From a bacterium (GTDB lineage Bacteria > Bacillota > Clostridia > Oscillospirales > Oscillospiraceae): a stretch of 50,120 nt of DNA. The notes beneath the pieces were generated by a model. That model worked only from the letters and a program-made list of their open reading frames with translations, ran no database searches and had not been told where the DNA came from. The stretch is from the NCBI GenBank assembly GCA_004562395.1, contig SFQY01000016.1, forward strand, positions 1 through 50,120, in the 5' to 3' direction. How positions within the stretch are numbered: position 1 is the stretch's first letter; each line of letters begins with the position of its first letter. Below are positions 25,657 through 34,232 of this stretch, piece by piece. The position numbers and the translations under genes are program-made.

Positions 25657-25918
25657 TCCGGCCCTCCATTTCTCTGGAAAGCCGGTCATAGACCTCCTGT
25701 GGAATCTCCGTCTCCAGGCTCCGGTCCAAAGCCTTGGAGCGGACCGCCTTCTTCAGGCACTCGGGATCAGGGCAGATGTACGCGCCCCGGCCGGGGGCTT
25801 TGCCGCCGAAGTCCAGACTCACGGTGCCGTCCGTTCCCCGGACGACCCGGATCAGCTCCCGCTTTGCCTTGCGCTCCCGGCAGCCCATACACTGCCGCTG
25901 AGGGATCTTCTTCTGCAT
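25649..25918 (-). CDS. ylxR: YlxR family RNA-binding protein (DUF448)
   Basis: 89-residue protein with the YlxR signature: QRQCMGCRERKAKRELIR, then RGAYICPDPECLKKAVRSKALDR. The two Cys pairs and basic residues shape an RNA-binding surface. The frame stays open to 26053 through repeat sequence; ATG at 25916-25918 with GGGAGG upstream is the start. Lies between nusA and ylxQ, as usual. Confidence 0.92.
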   Translation of the reverse strand: MQKKIPQRQCMGCRERKAKRELIRVVRGTDGTVSLDFGGKAPGRGAYICPDPECLKKAVRSKALDRSLETEIPQEVYDRLSREMEGRNG

Positions 25919-25939
25919 GTTCAAAACCTCCCAGCTTCG

Positions 25940-26352
25940 TTGAGATATGAGATGTAAGATATGAGATATCAGATAGGGGAATTTGCTTGGGTGTATGTCG
26001 GTTTTACGCAGCTGCGCGATAAATGGGTGTTTGTAAGGATGCGGGCCGCGCAATACCTTCCCCCGGGGGGAAGGGGGACCGCGAAGCGGTGGATGAGGAA
26101 TGGCGACACCTTACCATTCGCAATGCGGTCAATTCAAATGGTACAAACTTTTCCAATGTACCTTTTTAAGGAAATGCATACAAATATGGAACATATCGCC
26201 GTTCCTCATCCGCCCCAGTGTGCGCTACTTAAGCACCTTCCCCCCGGGGGAAGGTATGGTGCAGCGCATCCCCGCAAATTCCAATTGACCGACTTGCGGA
26301 GCAATGCCGGCAAGCACATTATCTTACATCTTGTATCTGATATCTTACGCTT
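25940..26352. repeat. Nested family B/A/B repeat in the nusA-ylxR gap
   Basis: A short family B left part (GATATGAGATGTAAGATATG) leads to family A (26054-26255), whose right arm has the CAGTGTGCGCTACTTAAGCACC variant. A B right part follows (CCAATTGACCGAC..GCAATGCCGGCAAGCACATT and ATCTTACATCTTG). The CATCCCCGAAGGGG hairpin is missing on the right. No gene. Confidence 0.72.
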
Positions 26353-26355
26353 ATC

Positions 26356-27507
26356 TTACGCTTCTTCTTCGCTCTCTTCTTCCTCCGGCTCCGGGGGGAC
26401 GGCCTGGGAGGCGGGCTTGATGTCGATCTTATAGCCGGTGAGCCGGGCTGCCAGGCGGGCGTTCTGGCCCTCCTTGCCGATGGCCAGGGACAGCTGGTCG
26501 TCGGGGACCACCACACGGCAGGCCTTCTGGCCGGGGATCAGGGTCACGGAGACCACATCCGCGGGGCTCAGAGCCGCCCGGACGTACTCGCAGGGGTCCT
26601 CGCTCCAGACCACGATGTCGATCTTCTCGCCGCCCAGCTCCTCCACCACGGCGCCCACACGGCCGCCCCGGGGGCCCACACAGGCGCCTACGGGATCCAC
26701 GCCCTCCATGGTGGCCCGGACGGCCATCTTGGAACGGGAACCGGCTTCCCGGGCGATGTTGCGGATCTCCACCTGGCCGTCGGCGATCTCGGGGGTCTCC
26801 AGCTCAAACAGCCGCCGGACCAGATTGGGATGGGTCCGGGACACGTGGACCAGGGGTCCCCGGTTGGCCTTATGGACCTCCAGCACGTAGACCCGGATCA
26901 GGTCGCCCTCGGCGTGCTTCTCCCCGGGAATCTGCTCGCTGGAACGCAGAATGGCGTCGGAGGCCTCGTTGCCCTGGCCGATGCGGATGAACATATCCCC
27001 GGAGTTGGGGTCGATGCGCAGCACGGTGCCGGTGAGCAGCTCCTGGGCCTTGCTGGAATAGGACTCGTAAACCACGCCCCGCTCCGCTTCCCGGATGCCC
27101 TGGATCACCACCTGCTTGGCGGTCTGGGCGGCGATGCGGCCGAACTTCTGGATGTCCACGGGGATGGAAATGGCGTCGCCCACCTGGGCGTTGGGGTCGA
27201 TGCGGCGGGCCGCGTCGATGGGGATCTCCAGAGCGGTGTCCTCAACCTCCTCCACGGCGGTCTTGACAATGTGCATGGACAGGCCCTTCTCGCTCAGGTC
27301 CACCACCACGTTGTCGGCGGGTACGTCCCGGCGGTCCTCCCGGTCCTTGCGGTAGGCGTTGGTCAGGGCCTGCTTCAGCCGCTCCACCATATAATCCACG
27401 GGGATGCCCTTGAGCTTCTCCAGCTCCCGCAGCGACGCGAAGATCTCCGCGCCGATGTCAACCTTGGGTTCCTCGGCCTGCTTTTTGGCTCTGGTATTTC
27501 TGGCCAT
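26356..27507 (-). CDS. nusA: Transcription termination/antitermination factor NusA
   Basis: RNA polymerase elongation factor controlling pausing and termination. It has 383 residues, the usual Gram-positive length without the C-terminal AR repeats of E. coli. The N-terminal domain spans about 1-150, S1 about 155-225, and two KH domains about 230-365, with GACVGPRGGRV and AIGKEGQNARLAARLTG as the GXXG loops. The acidic tail is EPEEEESEEEA. AGGAGGAAAC precedes the ATG. It follows rimP by 17 bp. Confidence 0.98.
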   Translation of the reverse strand: MARNTRAKKQAEEPKVDIGAEIFASLRELEKLKGIPVDYMVERLKQALTNAYRKDREDRRDVPADNVVVDLSEKGLSMHIVKTAVEEVEDTALEIPIDAARRIDPNAQVGDAISIPVDIQKFGRIAAQTAKQVVIQGIREAERGVVYESYSSKAQELLTGTVLRIDPNSGDMFIRIGQGNEASDAILRSSEQIPGEKHAEGDLIRVYVLEVHKANRGPLVHVSRTHPNLVRRLFELETPEIADGQVEIRNIAREAGSRSKMAVRATMEGVDPVGACVGPRGGRVGAVVEELGGEKIDIVVWSEDPCEYVRAALSPADVVSVTLIPGQKACRVVVPDDQLSLAIGKEGQNARLAARLTGYKIDIKPASQAVPPEPEEEESEEEA

Positions 27508-27524
27508 GTTTCTGTTTCCTCCTA

Positions 27525-27977
27525 TCAGAATTCCACGCGAAGCCGCACCAGGGCGACCTCGGATTTTTCAAATGTGATGGTTTCCTTCCCCGCTTCCACG
27601 GTGACTCTGCCGTCCTCGTAGCCGAGCAGCACGCAGGGGATCTCCTTCAGGCCGTTTCTGGGCCGGTAGAGCTTCACGGTGACGGGACTGCCCAGGAACC
27701 GGGCAAAGTCCGAGGGCCGCTTCAGGGGACGCTCCAGTCCCGCGGAGCAGACCTCAAAATGATAGGACTCCGGAATCGGGTCCTTCTCGTCGAGAATGGG
27801 GTCAATGGCCCGGGAGACGGCCTCGCAGTCGTTGATGTCCACGCCGCCCTCCTTGTCCAGGTACAGCCGCAGGTAATACTCGCTGCCCTCCCGGACGTAC
27901 TCCACGTCCCACAGCTCACAGCCGTGAGCCTCCACAATGGGCTTCGCGAAGCCGGCCACCAGCTCGGTTATTTTCAT
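27525..27977 (-). CDS. rimP: Ribosome maturation factor RimP
   Basis: Small factor needed for 30S assembly. It has 150 residues with the family pattern GCELWDVEYVREGSEYYLRLYLD near the N-terminus and YHFEVCSAGLERPLKRPSDF in the middle. ATG at 27975-27977 is chosen over an open frame reaching 28085, since AAAGGAA lies upstream and the upstream part would span the leader hairpin. It is the first gene of the operon. Confidence 0.95.
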   Translation of the reverse strand: MKITELVAGFAKPIVEAHGCELWDVEYVREGSEYYLRLYLDKEGGVDINDCEAVSRAIDPILDEKDPIPESYHFEVCSAGLERPLKRPSDFARFLGSPVTVKLYRPRNGLKEIPCVLLGYEDGRVTVEAGKETITFEKSEVALVRLRVEF

Positions 27978-28022
27978 GCAAACATTCCTTTCCGGGTCCG
28001 GAAACCAGTCCGGACTAACAAG

Positions 28023-28048
28023 AAAGAGAGGCGCTCGCGCCTCTCTTT
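28023..28048 (-). promoter_or_regulatory. Leader hairpin, possible attenuator upstream of rimP
   Basis: Perfect 11-bp stem AAAGAGAGGCG (28023-28033) with CGCCTCTCTTT (28038-28048) and a 4-nt loop. On the minus strand it is followed by CTTGTTAG. It is transcribed between the promoter (28076-28104) and the rimP start (27977). NusA acts on hairpin-dependent pausing, so feedback by attenuation is plausible but unproven. Confidence 0.5.
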
Positions 28049-28075
28049 GCCTACTTACTACCTTATTACGTACAT

Positions 28076-28104
28076 AGTATACCACTCTTTTCCCCGTTTG
28101 GCAA
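28076..28104 (-). promoter_or_regulatory. Sigma-A promoter of the rimP-nusA-infB operon
   Basis: Minus strand: TTGCCA (28099-28104), 17-bp spacer, TATACT (28076-28081), with TGG just before the -10. About 100 bp upstream of rimP. Confidence 0.85.
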
Positions 28105-28164
28105 GAGGGTTTTCTCAGAAAATTGGGGATTCTTTTCCTTTTTTTCGCCGAAGGGGCATGTTAA

Positions 28165-28485
28165 TGCCATCGTAGGGCGGGGTCATGACCCCGCCGACCA
28201 GGCTCCGGTTTTTGACCGGGGATCATTCAACGGAATCGTCAGGAAATCGTTACGTTTCGGCGGGGGACAGCCAGCGCCCTTCGGTATGAACAAGCCTTTT
28301 TCCGTTCAACAAACCGATCGGAAATTTGCAGCGAGTCGGCGGGGTCATAACCCCGCCCTACGAATTGTGATAACGTCAAATTCCAATTTATCGGGCTGCT
28401 GAGGAAAACCGATAAGAACAATTTTCAAAATCATCCCCGAAGGGGATACCACATCTTATATCTGATATCTCGTATCTTATATCTC
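28165..28485. repeat. Family E with family B right half
   Basis: Family E (28171-28362), beginning CGTAGGGCGGGG and ending CCCCGCCCTACG, is followed by the family B right half (CAAATTCCAATTTATCGGGC, CATCCCCGAAGGGGATACC, GATAT tracts) up to the end of the TraX-like gene. The matching B left half is absent. Confidence 0.72.
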
Positions 28486-28495
28486 CCTTGCGGGG

Positions 28496-29275
28496 TCAGG
28501 CGGTGAGGAGGGCTGCGGCCAGCCAGGTCAGGAGCAGGAGGGCGGGGTAGGTCAGGTAGTTGACCAGCCGGTTCTGCTCGCCCTTTTCGCCGTTATAGAG
28601 GTGGACCGCCAGGAAGCCCATGGGGGAGGCCATATAGAACATGGAGCTGAGGCAGCAGACCAGGGACGCGCAGGCGCCGGCGATGTTGCGGGTCAGGGGC
28701 TTTTCCCGGAAGGCCCAAAGCACCGCCGTCACGAACACCAGACAGCCGCCGCACTCCACCGACAGCATGGCGCACCACAGCACCGCCGCCAGTGTCACCA
28801 TCCCCCGGATCAGCACCCGGGAAAAGTTCTTTCCGGGAAAGCGGCCGTAGAGCCAGAGCATGAACAGTCCCACCGCCAGACCGAAGGCCGGGTTCCGGGT
28901 GGTCAGGTCCAGCACCCTGCCGCTGATGGCCAGGTTATAGGGAATTTCGCTGAGCAGCGCCAGTCCCGCCACCCGGAGGAAGTAATTCCGGAAGCTGCCG
29001 GTGTGCCGGGCGCCCTCCACCAGCAGCAGGGCGAAGATGGGCACCGCGCAGGTGGCCACGGCCCGGAGCACCAGGGCCAGGGTGGCGAAGGCCATCACGG
29101 AATCGGAGCTTTGCATCGCCTGAAGCAGCTGGCCGGGACTGACTTCCCCCAGCCGCAGCAGCCGGTTCTGCAGAATGCCCGTGGCCACAATGCCCATGGC
29201 CAGGAACACCATGCCCCAGGTCCGCAGGGCGGCAGCGGTGATGCCGGAGGATTTGGTATCTCGGATTCTCTCCAT
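28496..29275 (-). CDS. TraX-family integral membrane protein
   Basis: 259-residue polytopic membrane protein, about seven to eight helices, with the TraX-family run RAVATCAVPIFALLLVEGARHTGSFRNYFLRVAGLALLSEIPYNLA. TraX of plasmid F acetylates pilin; chromosomal homologues in Firmicutes have no known substrate and are related to membrane acyltransferases. The frame is open to 29551 through repeats, but AAGGAG precedes the ATG at 29273-29275. No conjugation genes are nearby, so a role in conjugation is unlikely. It stands alone between repeat blocks. Confidence 0.83.
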   Translation of the reverse strand: MERIRDTKSSGITAAALRTWGMVFLAMGIVATGILQNRLLRLGEVSPGQLLQAMQSSDSVMAFATLALVLRAVATCAVPIFALLLVEGARHTGSFRNYFLRVAGLALLSEIPYNLAISGRVLDLTTRNPAFGLAVGLFMLWLYGRFPGKNFSRVLIRGMVTLAAVLWCAMLSVECGGCLVFVTAVLWAFREKPLTRNIAGACASLVCCLSSMFYMASPMGFLAVHLYNGEKGEQNRLVNYLTYPALLLLTWLAAALLTA

Positions 29276-29344
29276 TGTTTGGATCTCCTTTCGGGATGGC
29301 GAAGATGGTTTGGGGGTTGGGGGGCGTTTCATGGTGCAATGACA

Positions 29345-30000
29345 GACGCGCTCCGCGTAAGGAGCGGAGATATAAGATATGAGATATGAGATATAAGTGA
29401 AGGTATCCCCTTCGGGGATGATTTCGAAATGTTGGGATGCGGGAACGCGATGCCTCCCTTGCGGAAAGGGAGGTGGCCCGAAGGGCGGAGGGATTGAGGC
29501 GGTACCGGGTAACGGATTCGCCCAAGGCTTCGGCGAAATGGAAACTTCCACCGCAACAATCCCTCAGTCAGCTTCGCTGACAGCTCCCTTTCCGCAAGGA
29601 AGCCTTCGGTGCGGCGCTGCCCGGTAAATTGGAATTTGTTGGTATGTTCCGTAGGGCTTATGTCATGCCCCCGCCGACCAGGTTCCGATTTTTGACCAGG
29701 GAGTATTCAACGGAATTGCCAGGAAATCGTTACGTTTCGGCGGGGGCGAGCCCCCGCCCTACGGTATGAACGAACCTTTTCCCGTTCAACATACCGATCG
29801 GAAACTTGCAGCGGGTCGGCGGGGTCATGACCCCGCCCTACGCTCCTCGTCAAACGCCAATTTGTCGAACGCTGGGCAACGCCGGTAAGCACATTTTTAA
29901 AATCATCCCCGAAGGGGATACCACATCTTATATCTGATATCTCGTATCTTATATCTGCGTTGCCTGCGCCTTCGGCGACGGGCGACCGCGGGGGTGGCGG
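29345..30000. repeat. Nested block: family B, a CTCCCTT hairpin cassette, family E, family B
   Basis: Family B left half (GATATGAGATATAAGTG, GGTATCCCCTTCGGGGATG) is followed by a cassette with ends CCTCCCTTGCGGAAAGGGAGG and CTCCCTTTCCGCAAGGAAG (29454-29606). Family E (29649-29842) and a complete B right half come next. Two different elements thus lie inside one B. The 819-bp gap between the TraX-like gene and the ABC permease holds no gene. Confidence 0.75.
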
Positions 30001-30011
30001 GTGCGGGGGCT

Positions 30012-30050
30012 GGAAAATCTACAGCCGCCCCCGAGGGTTCGGGGGCGGTG
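30012..30050 (-). terminator. Hairpin terminator of the ABC importer operon
   Basis: Stem CCGCCCCCGA (30025-30034) with TCGGGGGCGG (30039-30048), followed on the minus strand by CTGTAGATTTTCC. The U tract is poor but the position after the last permease gene fits. Confidence 0.6.
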
Positions 30051-30094
30051 GCAGAGTTTTTGGGTTGGTTCCTGGAGGGCGCGTTTGAAGGGGA

Positions 30095-30967
30095 TCAGCC
30101 CTTGACGGCGCCGCCCATGGCTTCCTGGTAGAACCGCTGGGTGATCATGAACAGAATGGAGATGGGGATGGACACCAGCACCGCGCCGGCGCAGAACCGG
30201 ACGAACCAGGTATCCACATACTCCTTCTCCAGCATGCTCCACAGGCCGATGGACACGGTGAAATACTGGGAGTTGGTACGGCAGATGACCTTGGCGAACA
30301 CGAAGTCCATCCAGGGCCCCATGAAGGAGGTGATGATCTGGTAGACGATCATGGGCTTGCACAGGGGCAGGGTGATCTTGGTGAAGATCTGCCAGCGGGT
30401 GCAGCCGTCCATGGAGGCGGCCTCGTCCATGGACTTGGGGATGGTATCCATATAGCCCTTCATCACATAGAACTGGGTGCCGGCACCGGAGGAGAAGCAG
30501 ATGATCAGCGCCAGGGGGATCTTGTTGCCCTCGGTCATGCCCAGGGCCTTCAGAATAAAGTACACGGCCACCATGGTCATGAAGCCCGGGAACAGGTTCA
30601 GGATCATGGCCATGTTCATATAAGGCTTGCGCAGCTTCCACTTCAGACGGCTGGTGCAGTAGGAGACGCTCAGCACGAAGAAGGTGGAGATGACGCAGGT
30701 GCAGCAGGCGATGAAGAAGGTGTTCATGAACATCCGGGGGAAGTTCATGACATCAAACTCCGTAAGCAGCGCCTTGTAGTTGTTGGTGGTATAAGCGGTG
30801 GGCAGGAAGGTAGAGATGAACTGGCCCTTGCCGTCCCGGAAGGACTGCATCACCAGCCAGAAGAAAGGCAGCAGCCAGATGACACACATGGCAATCAGGA
30901 AGATGTAGGTGATCACGTCGCCGGTGATCCGCTTGGCCTTCATGCCGCCGGAAATTTTCTTAGCCAT
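30095..30967 (-). CDS. Carbohydrate ABC transporter permease, MalG type
   Basis: Inner-membrane half of a sugar importer, 290 residues and six predicted helices. The EAA loop that docks the ATPase is DEAASMDGCTRWQIFTKITLP. Best match in layout is MalG/MdxG of maltodextrin systems. Its start overlaps the upstream permease stop by 1 nt (TAATG). Substrate assignment to maltodextrins rests on the neighbouring alpha-glucan enzymes. Confidence 0.93.
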   Translation of the reverse strand: MAKKISGGMKAKRITGDVITYIFLIAMCVIWLLPFFWLVMQSFRDGKGQFISTFLPTAYTTNNYKALLTEFDVMNFPRMFMNTFFIACCTCVISTFFVLSVSYCTSRLKWKLRKPYMNMAMILNLFPGFMTMVAVYFILKALGMTEGNKIPLALIICFSSGAGTQFYVMKGYMDTIPKSMDEAASMDGCTRWQIFTKITLPLCKPMIVYQIITSFMGPWMDFVFAKVICRTNSQYFTVSIGLWSMLEKEYVDTWFVRFCAGAVLVSIPISILFMITQRFYQEAMGGAVKG

Positions 30968-32361
30968 TATTTAAAGCCCTCCTCATCCTTGTAGGATCCG
31001 CTGGAGCGGTAGGTGACCAGAGACACAATGCTCAGCACCACGAAGGTGAAGATGCCGATCACCGCTGCCAGGTTGTACTTCTGCTGATCCACCGACAGCT
31101 TGTACAGCCAGGTGACCAACAGGTCCGTCTCGCCGGCGGAGTTGCCCACGTACATGGGTTCGCCACGGGTCAGCAGATAGATCACGTTGAAGTTGTTGAT
31201 GTTGCCGGTGAAGGAGGTGATGATATAAGGCGTCAGCACGAACAGCATGTAGGGCAGCGTGATGTTGAAGAAGGTCTGGAACACGTTGGCGCCGTCGATG
31301 GTGGCGGCCTCATACTGCTCGGCGGGAATGTTCTGCAGAATGCCCGTGACCTGCATGATGGTATAGGGAATGCCCACCCACAGGTTCACGATGATGACCA
31401 GGACCCGGGCCCAGGTGGCGTTGGTCAGGAAGGGAAGCCGTTCGGTGATCAGGCCGGCGTTCAGCAGCAGCCGGTTGACAATGCCCTCGGGCTGGAGCAT
31501 GGAACGGATGACCATCAGAGAAACGAACTGGGGAACCGCGATGGTCATAGACAGGCAGCCGCGCCACAAAGCCTTGTACTTGATGGTCTTGCGGTTGATG
31601 ATCATGGCCATGATGGTGCCCAGGAAGAAGTTCAGGAAGGTGGCGAAGAAGGCCCAGATCAGAGTCCAGGTCAGAACGCTGCCGAACTGCTTGCCGATGG
31701 TGGAGGAGGCATCGAAGATGGCAATGAAGTTGTCAAGCCCCACCCAGTCAAACAGCACCAGATGATCGCCTTCCTTGGAGTAGTTGGTGAAGGCCATGCT
31801 CATCATGTAGAACAGGGGCAGAATGGTGAAGATGGCCAGGCACACCGTAGGCGGGGTCATCAGCAGCTTGTGGACGTTCTCGTCCAGCAGGGACTTGAGG
31901 CTGTCCAGGAAGGTAGGCACATGCTTGCCCGTCTTCTTCAGGCACATAGCCTTGTAGCCGCTGCGGACGGAGGACTGCCACACCAGCACCAGCAGGGCAA
32001 TGACGCACAGCGACGCAATGCCGTACAGCAGGATCAGCTGGGACTGGTCGCCAGCCACATATTCATAGACGAAGGTCTCCTCGTTGAAGACCTTTTCCTG
32101 CTCCCGCCAGCCCAGGCTGGGGAGCATGGAGATCCAATAGAGGCCGCCGCCCGGAATCACCAGGAAAGCGGCAACGCCGATCTCAATGGCCAGGAAAATC
32201 AGGCCCATGAGGATCTGGCCGTTCAGGATGTTGGCAAGGCCCATGACCAGGCAGGATGCCCAGACCAGGGGGCCGCCGTTTTTCAGCGCAGCAGCCAAGG
32301 AGAAGGGATCGGCAGCTTTTTGCCGTGCAGCTGCGGTTTTGGTTAACGTATTGGTGGACAC
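30967..32361 (-). CDS. Carbohydrate ABC transporter permease, MalF type
   Basis: 464 residues, longer than most Gram-positive MalF-like permeases (near 300) because of an N-terminal extension with extra helices (about 30-75 and 105-130) before the usual six. The EAA loop reads EQYEAATIDGANVFQTFFN. The extended form resembles MdxF/MalC of maltodextrin importers. It follows the binding protein gene by 89 bp and overlaps the MalG-type gene. No ATPase gene is in the operon; such importers commonly share an MsmX-type ATPase encoded elsewhere. Confidence 0.93.
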   Translation of the reverse strand: MSTNTLTKTAAARQKAADPFSLAAALKNGGPLVWASCLVMGLANILNGQILMGLIFLAIEIGVAAFLVIPGGGLYWISMLPSLGWREQEKVFNEETFVYEYVAGDQSQLILLYGIASLCVIALLVLVWQSSVRSGYKAMCLKKTGKHVPTFLDSLKSLLDENVHKLLMTPPTVCLAIFTILPLFYMMSMAFTNYSKEGDHLVLFDWVGLDNFIAIFDASSTIGKQFGSVLTWTLIWAFFATFLNFFLGTIMAMIINRKTIKYKALWRGCLSMTIAVPQFVSLMVIRSMLQPEGIVNRLLLNAGLITERLPFLTNATWARVLVIIVNLWVGIPYTIMQVTGILQNIPAEQYEAATIDGANVFQTFFNITLPYMLFVLTPYIITSFTGNINNFNVIYLLTRGEPMYVGNSAGETDLLVTWLYKLSVDQQKYNLAAVIGIFTFVVLSIVSLVTYRSSGSYKDEEGFK

Positions 32362-32450
32362 GTTATCATCTCCCTTTTTTACAAAGGCGGCGGCCGGAGT
32401 GCTCCGGCCGCCGCCGGGTGCCTCAGGTTATAGGGTCAGGGGGCCGATGT

Positions 32451-33725
32451 TTACAGGCCGGTGTTGTTCAGAGCGGAGTTGTAAGCCTCGGTCTTCTCGG
32501 CAGCGTTGTCCAGAGTGACCTCGCCGCTGACGATGGCCTTGCCAAAGTTCTCGGAGGGAGTCCAGTAGCCGCCCATCTCGGGGATGGAGGGCTGCACCAC
32601 GGAGGTGTTGGCGATGGTGTTGGCCTGGGCCACCGCCACGGCGTCAGCCATGATGAGCTCGTTGGTGGTCAGAGCCAGGGAGGTGGGGATGATGCCGCGC
32701 ATCTCGTAGTGGGCCAGCTGAGCCTCCGCGGAGCCCAGGTACACGGCCAGGGCCACGGCGGCCTGCATGTTCTGGCAGTTGGGGTTGACGCCGATGGCCT
32801 TGGAGCCGGCGAAGGACTTCAGCTGCTTGGCCTCGCCGCCGATGTTGACGGTGGGCAGCTGAGCGGCGCCGAAGTTGTCGCCCAGGGCTTCCTTAACGGC
32901 AGCGGCGTCCCAGGTGCCGGAGAAGATGGCGTTGACGGAGCCGTCACGCAGACCGGCCAGGCCGGAGCCGTCGGCATCCACAACGAAGTTGGGGTTGGCG
33001 TGCATGTTCACCAGGTACTCGGTGACGGCAGTGCCGCCCTCGCCGCCGAAGCTGACACCGGCGGAGGCGTCGATGCCGGCCTCACCGAAGATGGTGCCGC
33101 CATTGGCGAAGAAGAAGGAAGCGATGTACCAGGAGTTGGTCAGGGGGAAGGAAACCTTGCCCTTTTCCAGCATGGTGTCCATGGACTTGATGTCCTCCTC
33201 GGAGAAGACGGAGGTGTCGTAGTACATGAACCAGGTGTTGCCGGTGAAGGGGACGCCGTAAACGCCGCCGTCGGTACCGGTGACGGAAGCGATCATGGAG
33301 TCGGAGTTGTCAGCCAGAACCTGATCCAGGTAGGTGCCGCCCAGCTGAGCGATGGCGTTGGCCTGCATCAGGGTGCCCAGCTGGTCGTTGGCGAACATGT
33401 ACACGTCAGCGGCAGCGGAGACGTCCTGCACCACGTTCTTGGAGGCGTCGCCCTCGGGGCAGACCTCGTAAACGAAGGTGATGTTCCACTCGGGGTGGGC
33501 AGCGTTGAACTGCTCACACATGGTGGGCAGCCAGCTGGAAGAATCCACCTGGTCTTCCTGGGGGCCCCAGACCTTCAGGGTGATGTCCTTGACCTCGGCG
33601 GGAGCCTCGGCAGCGGGAGCCTCGGCGGCGGGAGCCTTGGTCTCGGCGGGCTGAGCGCTGCCGCCGCAGGCAGCCAGACTCAGTACCATGACACAGGCCA
33701 GCAGCAGTGCGATGAACTTTTTCAT
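32451..33725 (-). CDS. Extracellular sugar-binding lipoprotein (MalE type)
   Basis: Substrate receptor of the importer, 424 residues. Signal peptide MKKFIALLLACVMVLSLAAC with lipobox LAAC (Cys20 lipidated), then an Ala/Pro/Glu linker and the family 1 solute-binding fold (ITLKVWGPQEDQ; GVPFTGNTWFMYYDTSVF; NAIFSGTWDAAAVKEAL). AGGAGG precedes the ATG. First gene of the importer operon, which makes it the most highly translated component. Maltodextrin is the likely ligand by context only. Confidence 0.94.
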   Translation of the reverse strand: MKKFIALLLACVMVLSLAACGGSAQPAETKAPAAEAPAAEAPAEVKDITLKVWGPQEDQVDSSSWLPTMCEQFNAAHPEWNITFVYEVCPEGDASKNVVQDVSAAADVYMFANDQLGTLMQANAIAQLGGTYLDQVLADNSDSMIASVTGTDGGVYGVPFTGNTWFMYYDTSVFSEEDIKSMDTMLEKGKVSFPLTNSWYIASFFFANGGTIFGEAGIDASAGVSFGGEGGTAVTEYLVNMHANPNFVVDADGSGLAGLRDGSVNAIFSGTWDAAAVKEALGDNFGAAQLPTVNIGGEAKQLKSFAGSKAIGVNPNCQNMQAAVALAVYLGSAEAQLAHYEMRGIIPTSLALTTNELIMADAVAVAQANTIANTSVVQPSIPEMGGYWTPSENFGKAIVSGEVTLDNAAEKTEAYNSALNNTGL

Positions 33726-33789
33726 TTGTGTTTCCTCCTATTTTTAGAATAAGAAATTTATTGCTCACGGCGTTGGGCCGTTGAAGCTG

Positions 33790-34205
33790 AAATTAAGGGC
33801 GCCGTCTTCTGGGCAATGTGGTTTCCGTGCCGGAGTGCGGTTTTCCGCTGTCATTGCGGGGAAGCCCTCCCTGTCATTGCGGGGAGTGCAGTACCCCATT
33901 CCACTGTCATTGCGGGGAAGCCGTGCGACGTGGCAATCCGTCTCTTCCCCTCCTGTCATTGCGAGGAAGCCGTGCGACGTGGCAATCCGTTCTCCTTTTG
34001 GTGGCAGGTACGAAATCGCTACGTGGTAAGGGGAAACGGATTGCCGCGCCAGTCTGCGGACTGGCTCGCAATGACAGGTGGGGGAAGGTGTGTGCGTTGG
34101 TCTTGCGCTGTCATTGTGGGGAAGCCCCTTCTCTGTCATTGCGGGGAAAACCCTTCTCTGTCATTGCGGGGAAGCGTGCCGCGTGGCGATGCCAGGGGGC
34201 TGCTT
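33790..34205. repeat. TGTCATTGCGAGG-family repeat cluster
   Basis: Seven TGTCATTGCG(A/G)GG starts between about 33853 and 34170, several in tandem, plus one long inverted pair. The pair is CGACGTGGCAATCCGTTCTCC against GGAAACGGATTGCCGCG, closed by CTCGCAATGACAG. The central spacer GGTGGCAGGTACGAAATCGC recurs at 43736. A similar repeat is widespread in bacterial genomes. No gene between the binding protein and malQ. Confidence 0.75.
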
Positions 34206-34232
34206 CCGTTGACATAAAACCCAAAGGGGCGC

